DNA of 64,000 nucleotides from Zymoseptoria tritici IPO323 (lineage: Eukaryota > Ascomycota > Dothideomycetes > Mycosphaerellales > Mycosphaerellaceae), in NCBI RefSeq assembly GCF_000219625.1, contig NC_018209.1, positions 620,001-684,000 of the forward strand, written 5' to 3'. The position numbers and the translations under genes are program-made. Under the pieces are notes generated by a model, which ran no database searches, was not told where the DNA came from, and saw nothing but the letters and a program-made list of their open reading frames with translations. Shown here piece by piece: positions 10,621 to 21,780 of the stretch. Within the stretch, counting starts at the first letter, position 1. The number at the start of each line of letters is the position of its first letter.

Positions 10621-12007
10621 ATGGCCGCCCAGAGAATCTCCTCGTTCGTCTCGCAGCTGACTCCCGGCCAGAAGCCGCTGGACAAGATGTGAGTTGATCC
10701 GCCGCCGCCTTCGACATGACATTTCCCCGCAAGACAAGAAGGATCGCTGACAAGAGCATCCGGTACAGCACCCAGAAGAACCCCGACGATGTGGTCATCA
10801 CTCTCGCCATCCGCACACCCCTCACCAAGGCCCGCAAGGGTGGCATGAAGGACACCCTCCTCGATGCCATCGTCTTCAAGCTGTTGGAGCAGGTGAACCA
10901 GAAGTCAAAGCTCGACCCACAATTGGTCGAGGATATCTGCTTGGGCAACGTACGTGGAAGAGCTGCGAAGAACACGACAACAACAGCAGAGGACAACCGC
11001 TGACAACACATCCCCAGGTCTCCTCCGCAAAGGCCGCCTACTACTGCCGTGCCGCCCTCCTCGCCGCCGGCTACCCCAACACCACCGCCGGCCACTCCGT
11101 CAACCGCTTCTGCGCCTCCGGCCTCAAGGCCGTACAGGACATCGCCAACCAAATCTCCACCGGCAGCATCGAGATCGGTCTCGCTCTCGGCGCCGAGTCC
11201 ATGACCGAGGGCGGCGACCGCCTCGAACGCCCCTTCGCCGAGGAGATCCTCGCCGCCAACCAGGAAGCCCGCGACTGCATGCAGCCCATGGGCCAGACCT
11301 CAGAGAACGTCGGCGCCGACTTCAACATCACCCGCGAGTCGCAGGATCGCTACGCCGCGGAATCCTACCGCCGTGCGGAAGTCGCTCAGAAGGCCGGGTG
11401 GTTCGCCGACGAAATCGCCCCCATCACCGTCAAGATCGACGGCAAGGACGTCACGCTCACCAAGGACGAGGGTCCTCGCTGGGGCACCACCTACGAATCC
11501 CTCTCCAAGATCCGCCCGGCGTTCCCCGATTTTGGAGACAAGAGCACGGGAGGCAACAGCAGTCAGGTGACCGACGGCGCGGCCGCAGTCCTCTTGATGA
11601 AGCGCTCCAAAGCCCTCGAGCTCGGACAGCCCATTCTCGCCAAGTACGTCGGCGCCACGGTCGCCGGTCTGGCGCCCCGCATCATGGGTATCGGCCCATC
11701 CATTGCGGTCCCCAAGCTCCTCTCGCAATACAACCTCAGCATCGACGACATTGACGTCATCGAGCTCAACGAGGCATTCGCCAGCATGGCCGTCTACTGC
11801 CGCGACACCCTCAAGATCGACTGGGAGAAGATGAACGTGCGTGGAGGTGCGATTGCTCTGGGTCACCCGCTGGGATGCACTGGTGCGCGACAGATTGTGA
11901 CGGGTTTGAGTGAGTGCCGGAGGAGGAAGGCGAAGATTCTGTTGACTACCATGTGTATTGGTACCGGTCAGGGTATGGCTGGTCTGTTTGTCAACGAGCA
12001 GTTGTAG
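10621..12007 (+). CDS. POT1: 3-ketoacyl-CoA thiolase, peroxisomal type
   Basis: Three exons, 10621..10688, 10769..10949 and 11018..12007, encode 412 aa. Donors are GTGAGT and GTACGT; the phases join exactly to LDKITQKNPDDVVI and EDICLGNVSSAKAAYY. Catalytic residues are present: the nucleophilic Cys in NRFCASG, the His in ALGHPLGCTGARQ and the second Cys in MCIGTGQG. The enzyme cleaves 3-ketoacyl-CoA to acetyl-CoA and a shortened acyl-CoA, the last step of beta-oxidation. The N-terminus holds RISSFVSQL at residues 5-13, which resembles a PTS2 peroxisomal signal but departs from the usual consensus at two inner positions. The next gene is ACH1 on the same strand. Confidence 0.95.
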
Positions 12008-12747
12008 GTGATGACGGAGGAGGGAGTTGGAAAAATGATGTGTTTGATAGGTATGAGAGAAATCTAACGTTTCCGATGTATGGTGATCCTTGCGTCCTCC
12101 TGAAGATTTCCAGTTACCATCTACCTTCCTTGACGATGTTGAACGAAGCGACGAGATGCCGCGAGGCTTGTCATTGAGCCTGGCCTTGAAGAGCGAACTC
12201 CGTCTTCTTCACTTGGGATATCCATCGTCCCACCACGGATTCCTTCACCCAGCGCCCATGGCTTGCGATCAAAGGACCAGTTCTACAGGCATCTGGACAT
12301 GTACCAGAAGAACACATCATCTCGCCGAACCGTGCCATTCACAGAGATGTGTACGTCCTTCCACACTTCGTCGTCATGTCAGAACGTCTGCTCCAGCTGG
12401 ATGTAGGACGGCCGGCATTGTTTAGTGGAAATTGTGACTTGAAAAGGCCGGCACGAAGTGCGAGATGTCTCGACCGCAGCTTCCGGTCGGTAAGCAATTT
12501 CGACGGCATCTCACTGAACCAGCGAATGATGTCCAGCGCGAGAAACCGCCGAGAGAAGGGTTGCAAAGGAGAGTTCTACGACATGTTCTCGTCTAAGGCA
12601 AGGTAGGCTCCACTATGATGCCACACCACACGTGCTGTTCCGGTGGAATCCCGGCCATGCGAATAAACATTGAAATCTGCCGGCGACTTCACGCGCGTTC
12701 ATAATAACGTCGAAGCCATTCGTATCGATAGCAGGAATACGTCCCAG
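12008..12747. other. intergenic region between thiolase and ACH1 genes
   Basis: 740 bases between two genes on the same strand. It should contain the thiolase terminator and the ACH1 promoter. Open frames of 70-110 codons look random. Nothing else is recognised. Confidence 0.55.
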
Positions 12748-14455
12748 ATGGCGTCCGCAATGCTCAAGTCCCGTGTCCGGCGGCCTTCATATCTGAACAA
12801 GTTGGCTCAGCCAGAGGACCTACTGCATCACTTTCCAAACAACGCTTATGTCGGATGGAGTGGCTTCACAGGAGTTGGCTATCCGAAACGGTAGGAAGAG
12901 CTCCCGGCCAGTGTCTACTCTGAAGTCGCAGGATATACTGACCATGACCAGAATCCCAACAGCTCTGGCGGAACATGTCGAGAAGAACAATCTTCAAGGC
13001 AAACTCAAGTACAACCTGTTCGTGGGAGCCTCGAGCGGTGCTGAGACGGAGAATCGATGGGCCCGGTAAGGAGGACGAGAATTCCATCTTGCCTCGGCGA
13101 TCGCTAATCTCCTTGGTAGCAACAACATGATTGAGCGACGGGCTCCCCATCAGGTCGGCAAGGAGATCGCCAAGGGCATCAACAACGGCAACATCAAATT
13201 CTTCGACAAGCATCTCTCCATGTTCCCCTCCGACCTCGTATATGGCTTCTACACGAAACACAAAGCCAACAACAGTCTCGACGTCGCGGTGGTAGAAGCC
13301 TCATGCATCACCGAGTGCGGCGGAGTCATCCCAGGAGCCAGTGTCGGAGCATCGCCCGAGATCATCCAAATGGCCGACAAGATCATCATCGAAGTCAACA
13401 CCTCCATTCCATCCTTCGAAGGCCTCCACGACATCACCTTCACCGAAGTCCCACCCCACCGCAAGCCATACCTCATCACGCGCCCCGAGGACCGAATCGG
13501 CACGCCTCACATCCCCATCGACCCCGAAAAAGTCATCGCAATCGTCGAATCCAACCTCCCGGACCAAACAACACCCAACACCCCAGCCGACGCCGACAGC
13601 AAAGCCATCGCCTCCCACCTCATCGACTTCCTCCAACACGAAGTCACCCACGGCCGCCTCCCACCAAACCTCCTCCCCCTCCAATCCGGCATCGGCAACA
13701 TCGCCAACGCCGTAGTCGGCGGCCTCTCCGGCGGTGACGCCAACTTCAAAAACCTCAAAGTCTGGACCGAAGTCCTCCAAGACACCTTCCTCGACCTCTT
13801 CGACTCGGGGAACCTCGACTTCGCGACCGCCACCTCCATCCGCTTCAGTCCCGAAGGCTTCGACCGCTTCTTCGAAAACTGGTCACAATACACCCCGAAA
13901 CTCCTCCTCCGCTCCCAAGCCGTCAGCAACTCCCCCGAAATCATCCGCCGTCTCGGCGTCATCGCCATGAACACCCCGGTGGAAGTCGACATCTACGCCC
14001 ACGCGAACAGCACCTGCGTCGACGGTAGCCGTATGCTCAACGGCCTGGGCGGGTCGGCGGACTTTCTCCGCAGCGCAAAGTACAGCATCATGCACACGCC
14101 TTCGACGCGCCCGACCAAGGGGGATCCGACGGGGATCAGCTGTATCGTGCCGATGTGTACGCACGTGGACCAGACGGAGCATGATTTGGATGTCGTGGTG
14201 ACGGAGCAGGGGTTAGCGGACGTGAGGGGGATGAGTCCGAGGGAGAGGGCGAGGGAGATTATCAAAATGTGCAGTCATCCGGAGTATCGCGACATTTTGA
14301 CGGGGTATTTGGACCGGGCGGAGTGGGAGTGTTTGAGGAAGGGGTGGGGCCATGAACCGCATCTGTTGTGGAATGCGTTTGATATGCATCGGCATTTGAA
14401 CGAGCATGGGACTATGAAGATTCCTACGTGGGGGCAGGGGTGGTTTTTGAGTTGA
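12748..14455 (+). CDS. ACH1: acetyl-CoA hydrolase / acetate CoA-transferase
   Basis: Three exons, 12748..12890, 12952..13065 and 13120..14455, encode 530 aa, about the length of yeast Ach1. Junctions are phase-correct and rebuild [17 protein letters not shown] and [16 protein letters not shown]. Typical blocks are [59 protein letters not shown], the glutamate-containing [11 protein letters not shown] and [20 protein letters not shown]. Ach1 enzymes move CoA between acetate, succinyl-CoA and acetyl-CoA in mitochondria, detoxifying acetate. The N-terminus ([19 protein letters not shown]) is basic with hydroxylated residues and could act as a targeting sequence. An AG-rich third acceptor (TTGGTAG) follows a GCTAATC branch point. 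Confidence 0.96.
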
Positions 14456-15038
14456 GTTGGGAGATGGGGAGTCGGTGCTTGCTGAGATGTAGATTTGCAG
14501 CGAAAGTCATTCGAACGAGAGCTCCCTTCCTCTTGCGTCCAGTACCCGTGTACGCTGCCAAGTGTCGGTGTCGTCGTCGTCGTCGAAGCGAGGAATTGCG
14601 TAGACGCTCAGATCGGCAAGGCAATCTGAGGAATACCAGGCAGAGGCCTCAAATTGACAGTCGCCGCCGACGGACAAGGCTTTCTTGATTCAGTCTGCCG
14701 TCCGGTCCAGACGTTTCGTTTGTACACGATGGATGTGCGATGCGGGAAGTGGTCAAGGTGGATGTGATGAACAACTGCCGTGCCGATGGGCCCTACGCTT
14801 CCAGACCCCACCTGCGTGGCGGGGTCCAGCAAACATGACAACCATGACACGAGAACAGGTCGTCACTTGTGGGGCCGTTGTGCACAGTGGGTGAAGAAGA
14901 TCCTGGAGCTGTGAGAACCGCATTCACTCCATCCCTTCACACTCTAAGCTCTGGTGTCTGCTTCTATCAGTCCATCCATCAAGGTCACGACATATTGTAC
15001 TACCAACCACACCAGAGACGTCGTCATCATCAGCTACC
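14456..15038. other. intergenic region with a GTC microsatellite
   Basis: 583 bases between ACH1 and the MetE-like gene. A short trinucleotide run (gtcgtcgtcgtcgtcg) lies near 14566-14583. No gene-like frame or RNA is supported; the downstream half should hold the promoter of the MetE-like gene. Confidence 0.55.
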
Positions 15039-16480
15039 ATGTCCGCCACCAGCTCCCCTCGCAATCCTCCCTTCAGGGCTGAACACATCGGATCACTGCT
15101 TCGACCGGAAAAGCTCGTCAAGCAGCGATATGCCATCGCCGAGGGTTCCGCGCCTGCGGATAGTCTGCCTCCCGTCGAGCAGAAAGCCATTCGCGATGTC
15201 GTGAAGACGCAGCTGGACTGCGGGATTCAGTCCTTGACCAATGGCGAATACTCGAGGCATCAATTTTGGGGTATAGCATACACCCAGTCATGATCGATGT
15301 TCGCGTTGAGCAATCCGCTGATTTTTCTCGTAGGGACATTCATGGAAACCCTGAACGGCATGGAAGAGATCAATCTTCGCGATGGAGGCTACGATCAATC
15401 CATCTTCCGCGCCTACGCTCCCGACGTCAAGAGCTTCATGCACGCGAAAACGATTCCAAACTCGGTGACCGTCGCCGTGGGCAAGATTTCGCATACGGGA
15501 ACGTCGACTTTCTTGCCCGAGTTGGAGTTTATGAAGTCGATTCTGCCGGAGGATCAGTGGAGTTCGATTAAGTTGACTATTACGAGTCCGTCTTGGTGAG
15601 TGGATTCGGGATCAGGCTGTTGAGGGTGTACGCTGATGTTCTTGAAAGGTACCATTTCCGCTATGGTCCGAAGAAGGCGTATCTTGAGGGCGTGTACGAC
15701 AATGACGAGGAGTACTTTGCGGATCTTGCCAAAGCGTATCAAGTCGAGCTGAAGATTCTGTATGACGCTGGCTTGAGAAATGTAAAGTACCACAAACGAC
15801 TCTCTCTATCATCCTACTGACTGGCAACAGGCACAAATCGACGACCCCAACCTCGCCGTAAGTTCACAACCTCCAAACCAATCTTCAGTCCCACTAACCT
15901 CACCACACAGTACTTCTGCTCCGAATCCATGCTCTCCGGCTGGTCCTCCGACCAAGAAAACTTCCAAACCGCCGACCAACAACTCGACGCCTACATATCC
16001 TTCTACAACAACTGCGTGATCCGCCCCGCCGACTTCCACATGGGCATCCACCTCTGCCGCGGAAACTACATGGGCTCCAAACACTTCTCCGAAGGCGCCT
16101 ACGACCGCATCGCGACCAAACTCTTCAACGACCTGAACGTCTCGACCTACTACCTCGAATACGATACTCCTCGAGCCGGAGGCTTCGAACCATTGAAGCA
16201 CCTCCCGAAAGACAAGAATGTCGTGCTGGGAGTCGTGACGTCCAAGTTTGCGGAGCTGGAGAGCCAGAAGGATATGGTGGAGAGGGTGTACAAGGCGGCG
16301 GACTATGTGGCTGAAGGGTCCGGACAGACCAGGGAGGAGGCGTTGAAGCGGCTGAGTGTTTCGCCGCAGTGTGGGTTTGCGTCGCATGCGGAGGGGAACT
16401 CGTTGACGGCGGAGGATATGGAGAAGAAATTGAGGTTGGTGAGGAGTATTGCGGATGAAGTTTGGCCGGGTGAGCCGTAG
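15039..16480 (+). CDS. cobalamin-independent methionine synthase (MetE C-terminal)-like protein
   Basis: Five exons, 15039..15270, 15334..15595, 15649..15781, 15831..15857 and 15911..16480, encode 407 aa. Key blocks are FRAEHIGSLLRPEKLV, SLTNGEYSRHQFWG, FHMGIHLCRGNYMGS (the HxCxGN zinc-ligand type motif) and SPQCGFASHAEGN, where the last Cys ligand lies. These fit the UROD/MetE-like single-domain family of fungi and bacteria rather than the ~765-residue two-domain Met6. The reaction is unproven; methyl transfer to a thiol is the family expectation. Exon 4 is only 27 bases and encodes AQIDDPNLA, a conserved region in MetE-like proteins (QIDEPAL type). All junctions are phase-consistent. The CDS is fairly certain, the function moderate. 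Confidence 0.88.
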
Positions 16481-16606
16481 AGTGTTGGAGAATTTTGATC
16501 GTGAGGCGTTCTGTATTATGTAGAGAATGGCGTGAAAGCGAGTGCTCGTAACAGGTAAGACGGCACAACGCCTCCAGGTCGTCCGTAATGCTTCATAACT
16601 CGTCCT

Positions 16607-18717
16607 TCATGCCACCGGCCTCTGAACCTCTAAACCCTCCCCAGCACCAAACGCCTTAACAACCGCATCCCTCCACCTCGCCTCAAAATGCAACACATTC
16701 TCCCACGTAAACGGAATCCTCACATCCGCCGGTTGATACCGATACTGCATCGGAATCCCCTGCGGATCCCTCGGATCCTGCGACAGCTGTAGACAAAGTC
16801 CATTAGCCTTGCTCCTTATCAGCGGCAAGCTGTTGAGCTGCGCGAGCACGGTCTTATTGTACCACTCCGGAGTGTGGAGCTTTCCCTCGATGAAAATGGC
16901 TCCCGTCTCGGTGAAGACGTTGGAGAAGGCCATCAGGCCATAGCTGCGGGTTCCGCCGACGGCTTGCATGGGGTTGTTGGAGGGCCGGCCGCCAATGGCG
17001 ACGGTGCGGACGTTGGCTTGCAGGATGAGGACTTCGGCCAGAGCGGCGGCGGCGGAGCCGACGATACCGTCGGTAAGGATGATGGTGTTTTCTGGTGTGA
17101 AGGGCGATTTGGAGAGTTCGAGGGGCTTGTAAGATGTTCTCCAGTATGGTGTGAAGGATGCGCCGTTGGGACCCCGTGAGACCGGGCTGAATTTCTGCTT
17201 GGCCGAGGTGAAGTTTTGTCCGTTGAGTTGGAGGTTGTGATGGTAGTTGTATTCGAGGAGTGGGTTGATGAAGTGCAGGCTTCCAGGAGGTGAATTGTCG
17301 ATTGAATAGCCGTACTCTTCTGCGATCAGACTGCGCGCTTCGGTCGCTTGGGTGTTTCCTCCGTAGATGGGTTCCTCGCCGCCGTACAGATATGTCAACA
17401 GAGAGGCGAAGTCGTAGCCGCCGACATTCGAGCTTAGATCAATGACCAGCTTGTTCCGTTTGGCTGCGGAAGCTTTCTGGTAGAACTCGTTGAGAAATCT
17501 CGTAAGCGAATCATGATCGAAGTGGTTGTTGTTGACATCGTGCATCTCGGTAATTACGAGGACGGCAACGTCCCGAGTCGCCTCTCCTTCCGGGAAGAAA
17601 CCCCAAGTGTTCGAGTTGTTGAGAGAGACGACGGGCATGGGATAACCATCCGGAGGCTTCACAGGACCGCCGCCACTTGTGACTGGTGTACTTGGGGGTT
17701 TGGTCGTGTTCGCGGTCGGTCTCAAGCAGTTCCCGTAGTCATAGACAGAAATCGCACCATAGCAGGTCTCCGAGTTTCCGTATTGCCATGTAATATGTTG
17801 CTGCCAGAAGTCCTCCCCTGTGTGCACGGTAGCGTTAGGCTTGAAGGTCTGGGTGATGTACGCCTTCGTTTGATCAACATATTTTGAGCCATTAGCAAAT
17901 TCATACGTCGTGGTCGGACCGGGATACCAGGCAGCTTTCGGAAGACCAAACGTGAAGTCTCCGTCAACTTTCGGATTCGCAAACAAGATATTCCAGGCCG
18001 CGTCAGGGTCTTGGAATGGAGCTCCATGGGAGTAGTCCTCAAGGAACTGTGCTGCGTCCTTGTCGTTGATCTTGACAATAGGGCTTGGTTTGAACGTCTG
18101 GTTGTGGTTTATGACCGCATCAATGTCGGAGTAAATGTACGGTGCCACAGGCGATTTTCCGTCTGGAGAAGCAGAGACCAAAGACTTGGTCCGACCAAAC
18201 TGGAGCAGGCCTCCCGCCATGTCGAAAAGGTATCCGAAATGCTCGTCTTGCGCATTCATAAAACACGTTTCGAGGTCCAGGCTGAACAAGTATTCGGAAG
18301 TGTATGCGTCTCTTTCCACGGCTTCTTTGACCGAGTTGATGCAGCCGACAACATCCACCGGTCCCTTGACCTTCTGCGCGTATTCCTCGGGAGGAGACTT
18401 CAACCACTGCATGTCCGCATGAAAGTCCAGGTATGGCATCAGAGTTTTGATGAAGAAGAGATCCATTTCCTTGTGCATTGGCACGCTCATCAAGCATTCG
18501 TAGGCCAAGGCTGCAGTCAGGAGTCAGCAAAAGCATATTGCCCTGTTTGCGGACACATACCAGCCGGCACTTCCTGACTCTTGCCGGCTTTCATAGCCGC
18601 TGCCTCAAGTTGCGCACACGCATTGCTCGATTGACGTTCGAGGTGGTGATGAAGGCTAGGGTCGGATACAGCGGAGACTGTTGCACCTCCTGCGATGAAG
18701 AGCCAGCGCCATAACAT
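16607..18717 (-). CDS. secreted peptidase S41-like protein (CPAF-like)
   Basis: Exons complement(18561..18717) and complement(16607..18510) encode 686 aa. The start MLWRWLFIAGGATVSAVSD is a plausible signal peptide. The intron (GTATGT...GACTGCAG) joins QEVPA to ALAYECLMSVP, and the long body follows. The C-terminal half has the tail-specific-protease-type fold: KLVIDLSSNVGG precedes ILTDGIVGSAAAALAEVL, where the Ser of VGSAAA lies at the usual nucleophile position. The central region has several N-glycosylation sequons (for example NQT, NGS, NAT). Fungal S41 relatives of this size are secreted and uncharacterised. The nucleophile context differs from the usual GxCASTC form, so activity is uncertain. 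Confidence 0.87.
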
Positions 18718-19675
18718 CGTATCGGAGGAAAGCAAAGGTAGAGAGCGTAGGCAGGACAGCCTGAATGCGAAAAATGCGAGCAATGGGCGTATGATATGCG
18801 ACACGGAAAGACCGACCGTCGCGAGAAAGGTGTAAACGAAAGTGTGAGAACCACGCGAGAGGCGGCGAGTTCTGCAAGAGAAAGAGCGTCGCCAGTCCCA
18901 GATGGGGTGTTGGCGTGTGAGGTGTGGTCGCTAAGTCGGTCGTCATTCGAAACCTGCCTGAAATGAGGAGTATTCCAAGATAAGGTATGCCGTAATGTTG
19001 CAAGGAACCTGGGACTTCAAGAAGCCTGGACCCCAAGAGCCATGACTCTGACCACGCTGAAGTCTGATACGCGATATGCCGGTGCACATGGCGTTGGGGT
19101 CGTAAAACACATTGCCATGCTCATACCAGCTTTGCTCTCTGGTGACGTTACTGTACGAAGTCCTCCCGGGAGCCAGTCGCAGAGAAGCTCTCGAAATACT
19201 TCGATCTGTTCCCACAATTATCCGGGGCCATCGCTGCTCAATCCTGCGAAGTACCAGGGGGTGCTTTGACCTAGGATTAGAAGACCAGGGATGTTGAACT
19301 CGGGAATCCATGTGTCGTCGTAACCTAAAACAGTAGATCCGACAGTTGCCGTCGGTCCTCAGCCGCCTTGCGAGTTGACGTCTTCCACGTCAACGCATGT
19401 GCACGTCCATGTCCAGAGTGCGACCTGTGCAATAACTCGTTGCAGCTCGATACCTGAAATATGTCCAACAAAGGCTGCTGTCCGGAGCAGCTGCTTCTCC
19501 ATGCTTCGATCCATGTCTCCACCGTGTACTGCCCGTATGCGTAGAACCTTAACCCGCCCACCATATGAACACCAAAAGGCAAATCCAAATCCATCAATAG
19601 TCCCAGAACGCCCCTTGGACGCATATCGTCCGCTGTGAAATCATTTGTACATGTCCGCTCAGTCGCCGCGCCATG
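18718..19675. other. intergenic region upstream of the S41 gene
   Basis: 958 bases between two minus-strand genes. It carries the promoter of the S41-like gene and the terminator of the next one. Open frames of 60-140 codons are present on both strands but show no domain, and none joins sensibly to the neighbours. Confidence 0.5.
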
Positions 19676-20431
19676 CTATGAGTGCACGGGTACGGAAAGG
19701 TGAGAGCGTGAGAGCGCCAGCGCCAATTCCTGCTCCGTGAAGGGATGGTGGTCGTGAGCAGTAGAAAGCGTGGTGTCCATGCCGTGATACTGGGCACCAT
19801 CGCGTTCCTGCTCGGCTCTCACGTCCATAGAGGTTGGTCGTGACTTGTATGCCATATCTTTCGACTGTACTCTTGACAGACCCACTGCACTATCATTAGC
19901 ACTCTGCTTATTTCCCGGCCGGCAGTTATAATCCGCACCATTGCCCACGTCGTCGTCGCCCTCTTGCTCCATTTCTGTTTTGAGTGTGGTCGCTTTGGCG
20001 GCATGGCTCACGTGCTCTCGTTGTCGTGTGCCGCCTTTCTCTGCTTCTCCACTTGTGACACTGCCGTTTCGAACGACATCACTTTTGCCGCCATAGCTCT
20101 TCTTGCCCATGCTGTACCAGCTACTGCGCCGGCTCGGTTGTCTTGAACTGTTCCTCCTGCTGGGTGCTCTCGTGCCCATGGGACTGTACTGGCTCTGGAA
20201 ACTCTTCCTTCTCCATGCCTCGGCAAAGCTGAATGCCTCTAGACTTTCTTTGTGTTCCTTCTTTGGTGGTGCGCGGTACTTTGGACGAGGCATCGTCTCG
20301 CCTGGTTTGTAGACATTGCTCGGCCAGCGCTCGGTGTCCGACTCTTTGGTCGAGGATTTGGAGATTTGCGAGCCGCCGTCCCCTTTGGATTTGGACTTGA
20401 ACAAGGCTTTCGCCTTTTCTCGAATGGCCAT
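19676..20431 (-). CDS. conserved fungal basic protein of unknown function
   Basis: Single exon, 251 aa, starting at the ATG of MAIREKAKALFKSKSK. Upstream in-frame TTG extensions are not supported. The protein is rich in Ser, Arg and Lys. The block NVYKPGETMPRPKYRAPPKK followed by EHKESLEAFSFAEAWRRK is what I remember as a conserved signature of uncharacterised Pezizomycotina proteins. A Ser/Arg segment (APSRRNSSRQPSRRSSW) offers many candidate basophilic-kinase sites. The C-terminus ends FTEQELALALSRSHL, a short amphipathic helix resembling an interaction motif. No membrane segment or signal peptide is present. The function is unknown. Confidence 0.78.
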   Translation of the reverse strand: MAIREKAKALFKSKSKGDGGSQISKSSTKESDTERWPSNVYKPGETMPRPKYRAPPKKEHKESLEAFSFAEAWRRKSFQSQYSPMGTRAPSRRNSSRQPSRRSSWYSMGKKSYGGKSDVVRNGSVTSGEAEKGGTRQREHVSHAAKATTLKTEMEQEGDDDVGNGADYNCRPGNKQSANDSAVGLSRVQSKDMAYKSRPTSMDVRAEQERDGAQYHGMDTTLSTAHDHHPFTEQELALALSRSHLSVPVHS

Positions 20432-21780
20432 GGTGGGTGTCGAACGGATCGATCGGATTGTACTGGGTACCGACTCACGTCGGCACGTGGGATAAGGGTG
20501 GAAATAAGGTACGTGGTAGACGATCGTCAGTGGGAGCACTACGTCAATTGCCGGAGCTTCGTGCGCGGGGATGGCGGGCGGAGTTGGAGCGGCGGGTACG
20601 ACGTGGCTAGATATGAGGTTTTCATCGATGTGAGCCAGTGCTAGGGTCAAGGAGTGAGCGTGGTGTGGGTGATCCCAGGGCGAGACAATAATGTGCGTTG
20701 TTTTGAAGGATGAAAGACAAGGCGAGGTGTAGGGAAGTGGGGACAGGTGGGCAACTATAACCTCGCGCCAGCATCCTCCAAAGGCCGAGAGATGTCACTC
20801 CAGTCCTCCGGGAAGGATCTCCTTGTGGGTTAGAGTAGGATTGACACTCATCAGCGTGCTTTTGCGAGGCACTCGACATCGGCTCCAACGGAAGCGCTTG
20901 GTGTCATTGGAGCCTCATTGGAGCCGGAACGCGGAGGATTTCGCGGTGATGCTGAGCGTATGGGGAAGTAGCGCCGAAGAAAGATCCGACTGACCAGGAG
21001 GAGGTCAAGGATCTCAAGGTCGGCGTGGACATGATGACTTCTAGAATGCTTCGATCACATCGTGGATCCCGAAGACGTTGGGAGTGCGCTGATGATGGTC
21101 ATCGTCGTGGGACATCGCTCACTGCACCCTGACTGTGCCTGACACTTATGCAGTTATGCAATGCAAGGAGAAAGACACATCATCTGCATCGCCCGAGATC
21201 AGAACTCCAAGACGCAGACGGAGATGAGAGGCTTATCGCCAAGCTATGATGAAGATCGGGCTACGGTGGTGATGGAGGATGCGTGGAAGATGACTTTTGT
21301 GCTTCAGCGTTCAACAGCTCGGCCGAAGCAGCGTCATGGAGGCATGACATTGCGTCGCGGAAGGATTGCGAGTGAGGCCGTTCTTACACGGCCATGAGGC
21401 GAGGCTTTAGGAAAAGACCGGACTGCAGGAAGCCAGGTCGAAGGTGCGTTGTTGTCCAGATGGCATTCACTCTCCATGGATAAGTCGAACAGTGTCATCG
21501 GAAACATAAGTGAGTACCAACATGGAGCTGAAAGTCGGTGCCATTGAGGACATGAAGTCGCTTCTCCTGCCTGGAGTTCCTTCCTTCTTTACCACGAACC
21601 CACCTTAACCTTAGCTCAACCGCACACGACTCTGCTTTTGATCTCTTCATTGTCGAATCCCTCTTCCATCAACTCAACTCACCATCTCCTTGACACTTCA
21701 CTTCACTCACAGTCACAAAGAAGACCATCGGCATCGCACTTCATCTCCATCAAGATTCTCTTCGGCATACCAAGCCCAAG
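20432..21780. other. large divergent intergenic region
   Basis: 1349 bases between divergent genes. The last ~180 bases before 21781 are pyrimidine- and CA-rich (for example ccttctttaccacgaaccca near 21588) and look like a leader. The centre has no recognisable gene, RNA or repeat. Confidence 0.5.

Noticed and set aside
10954..11754. 266-codon Arg-rich plus frame inside the thiolase gene
   Set aside because: A GC-bias shadow of the third thiolase exon.
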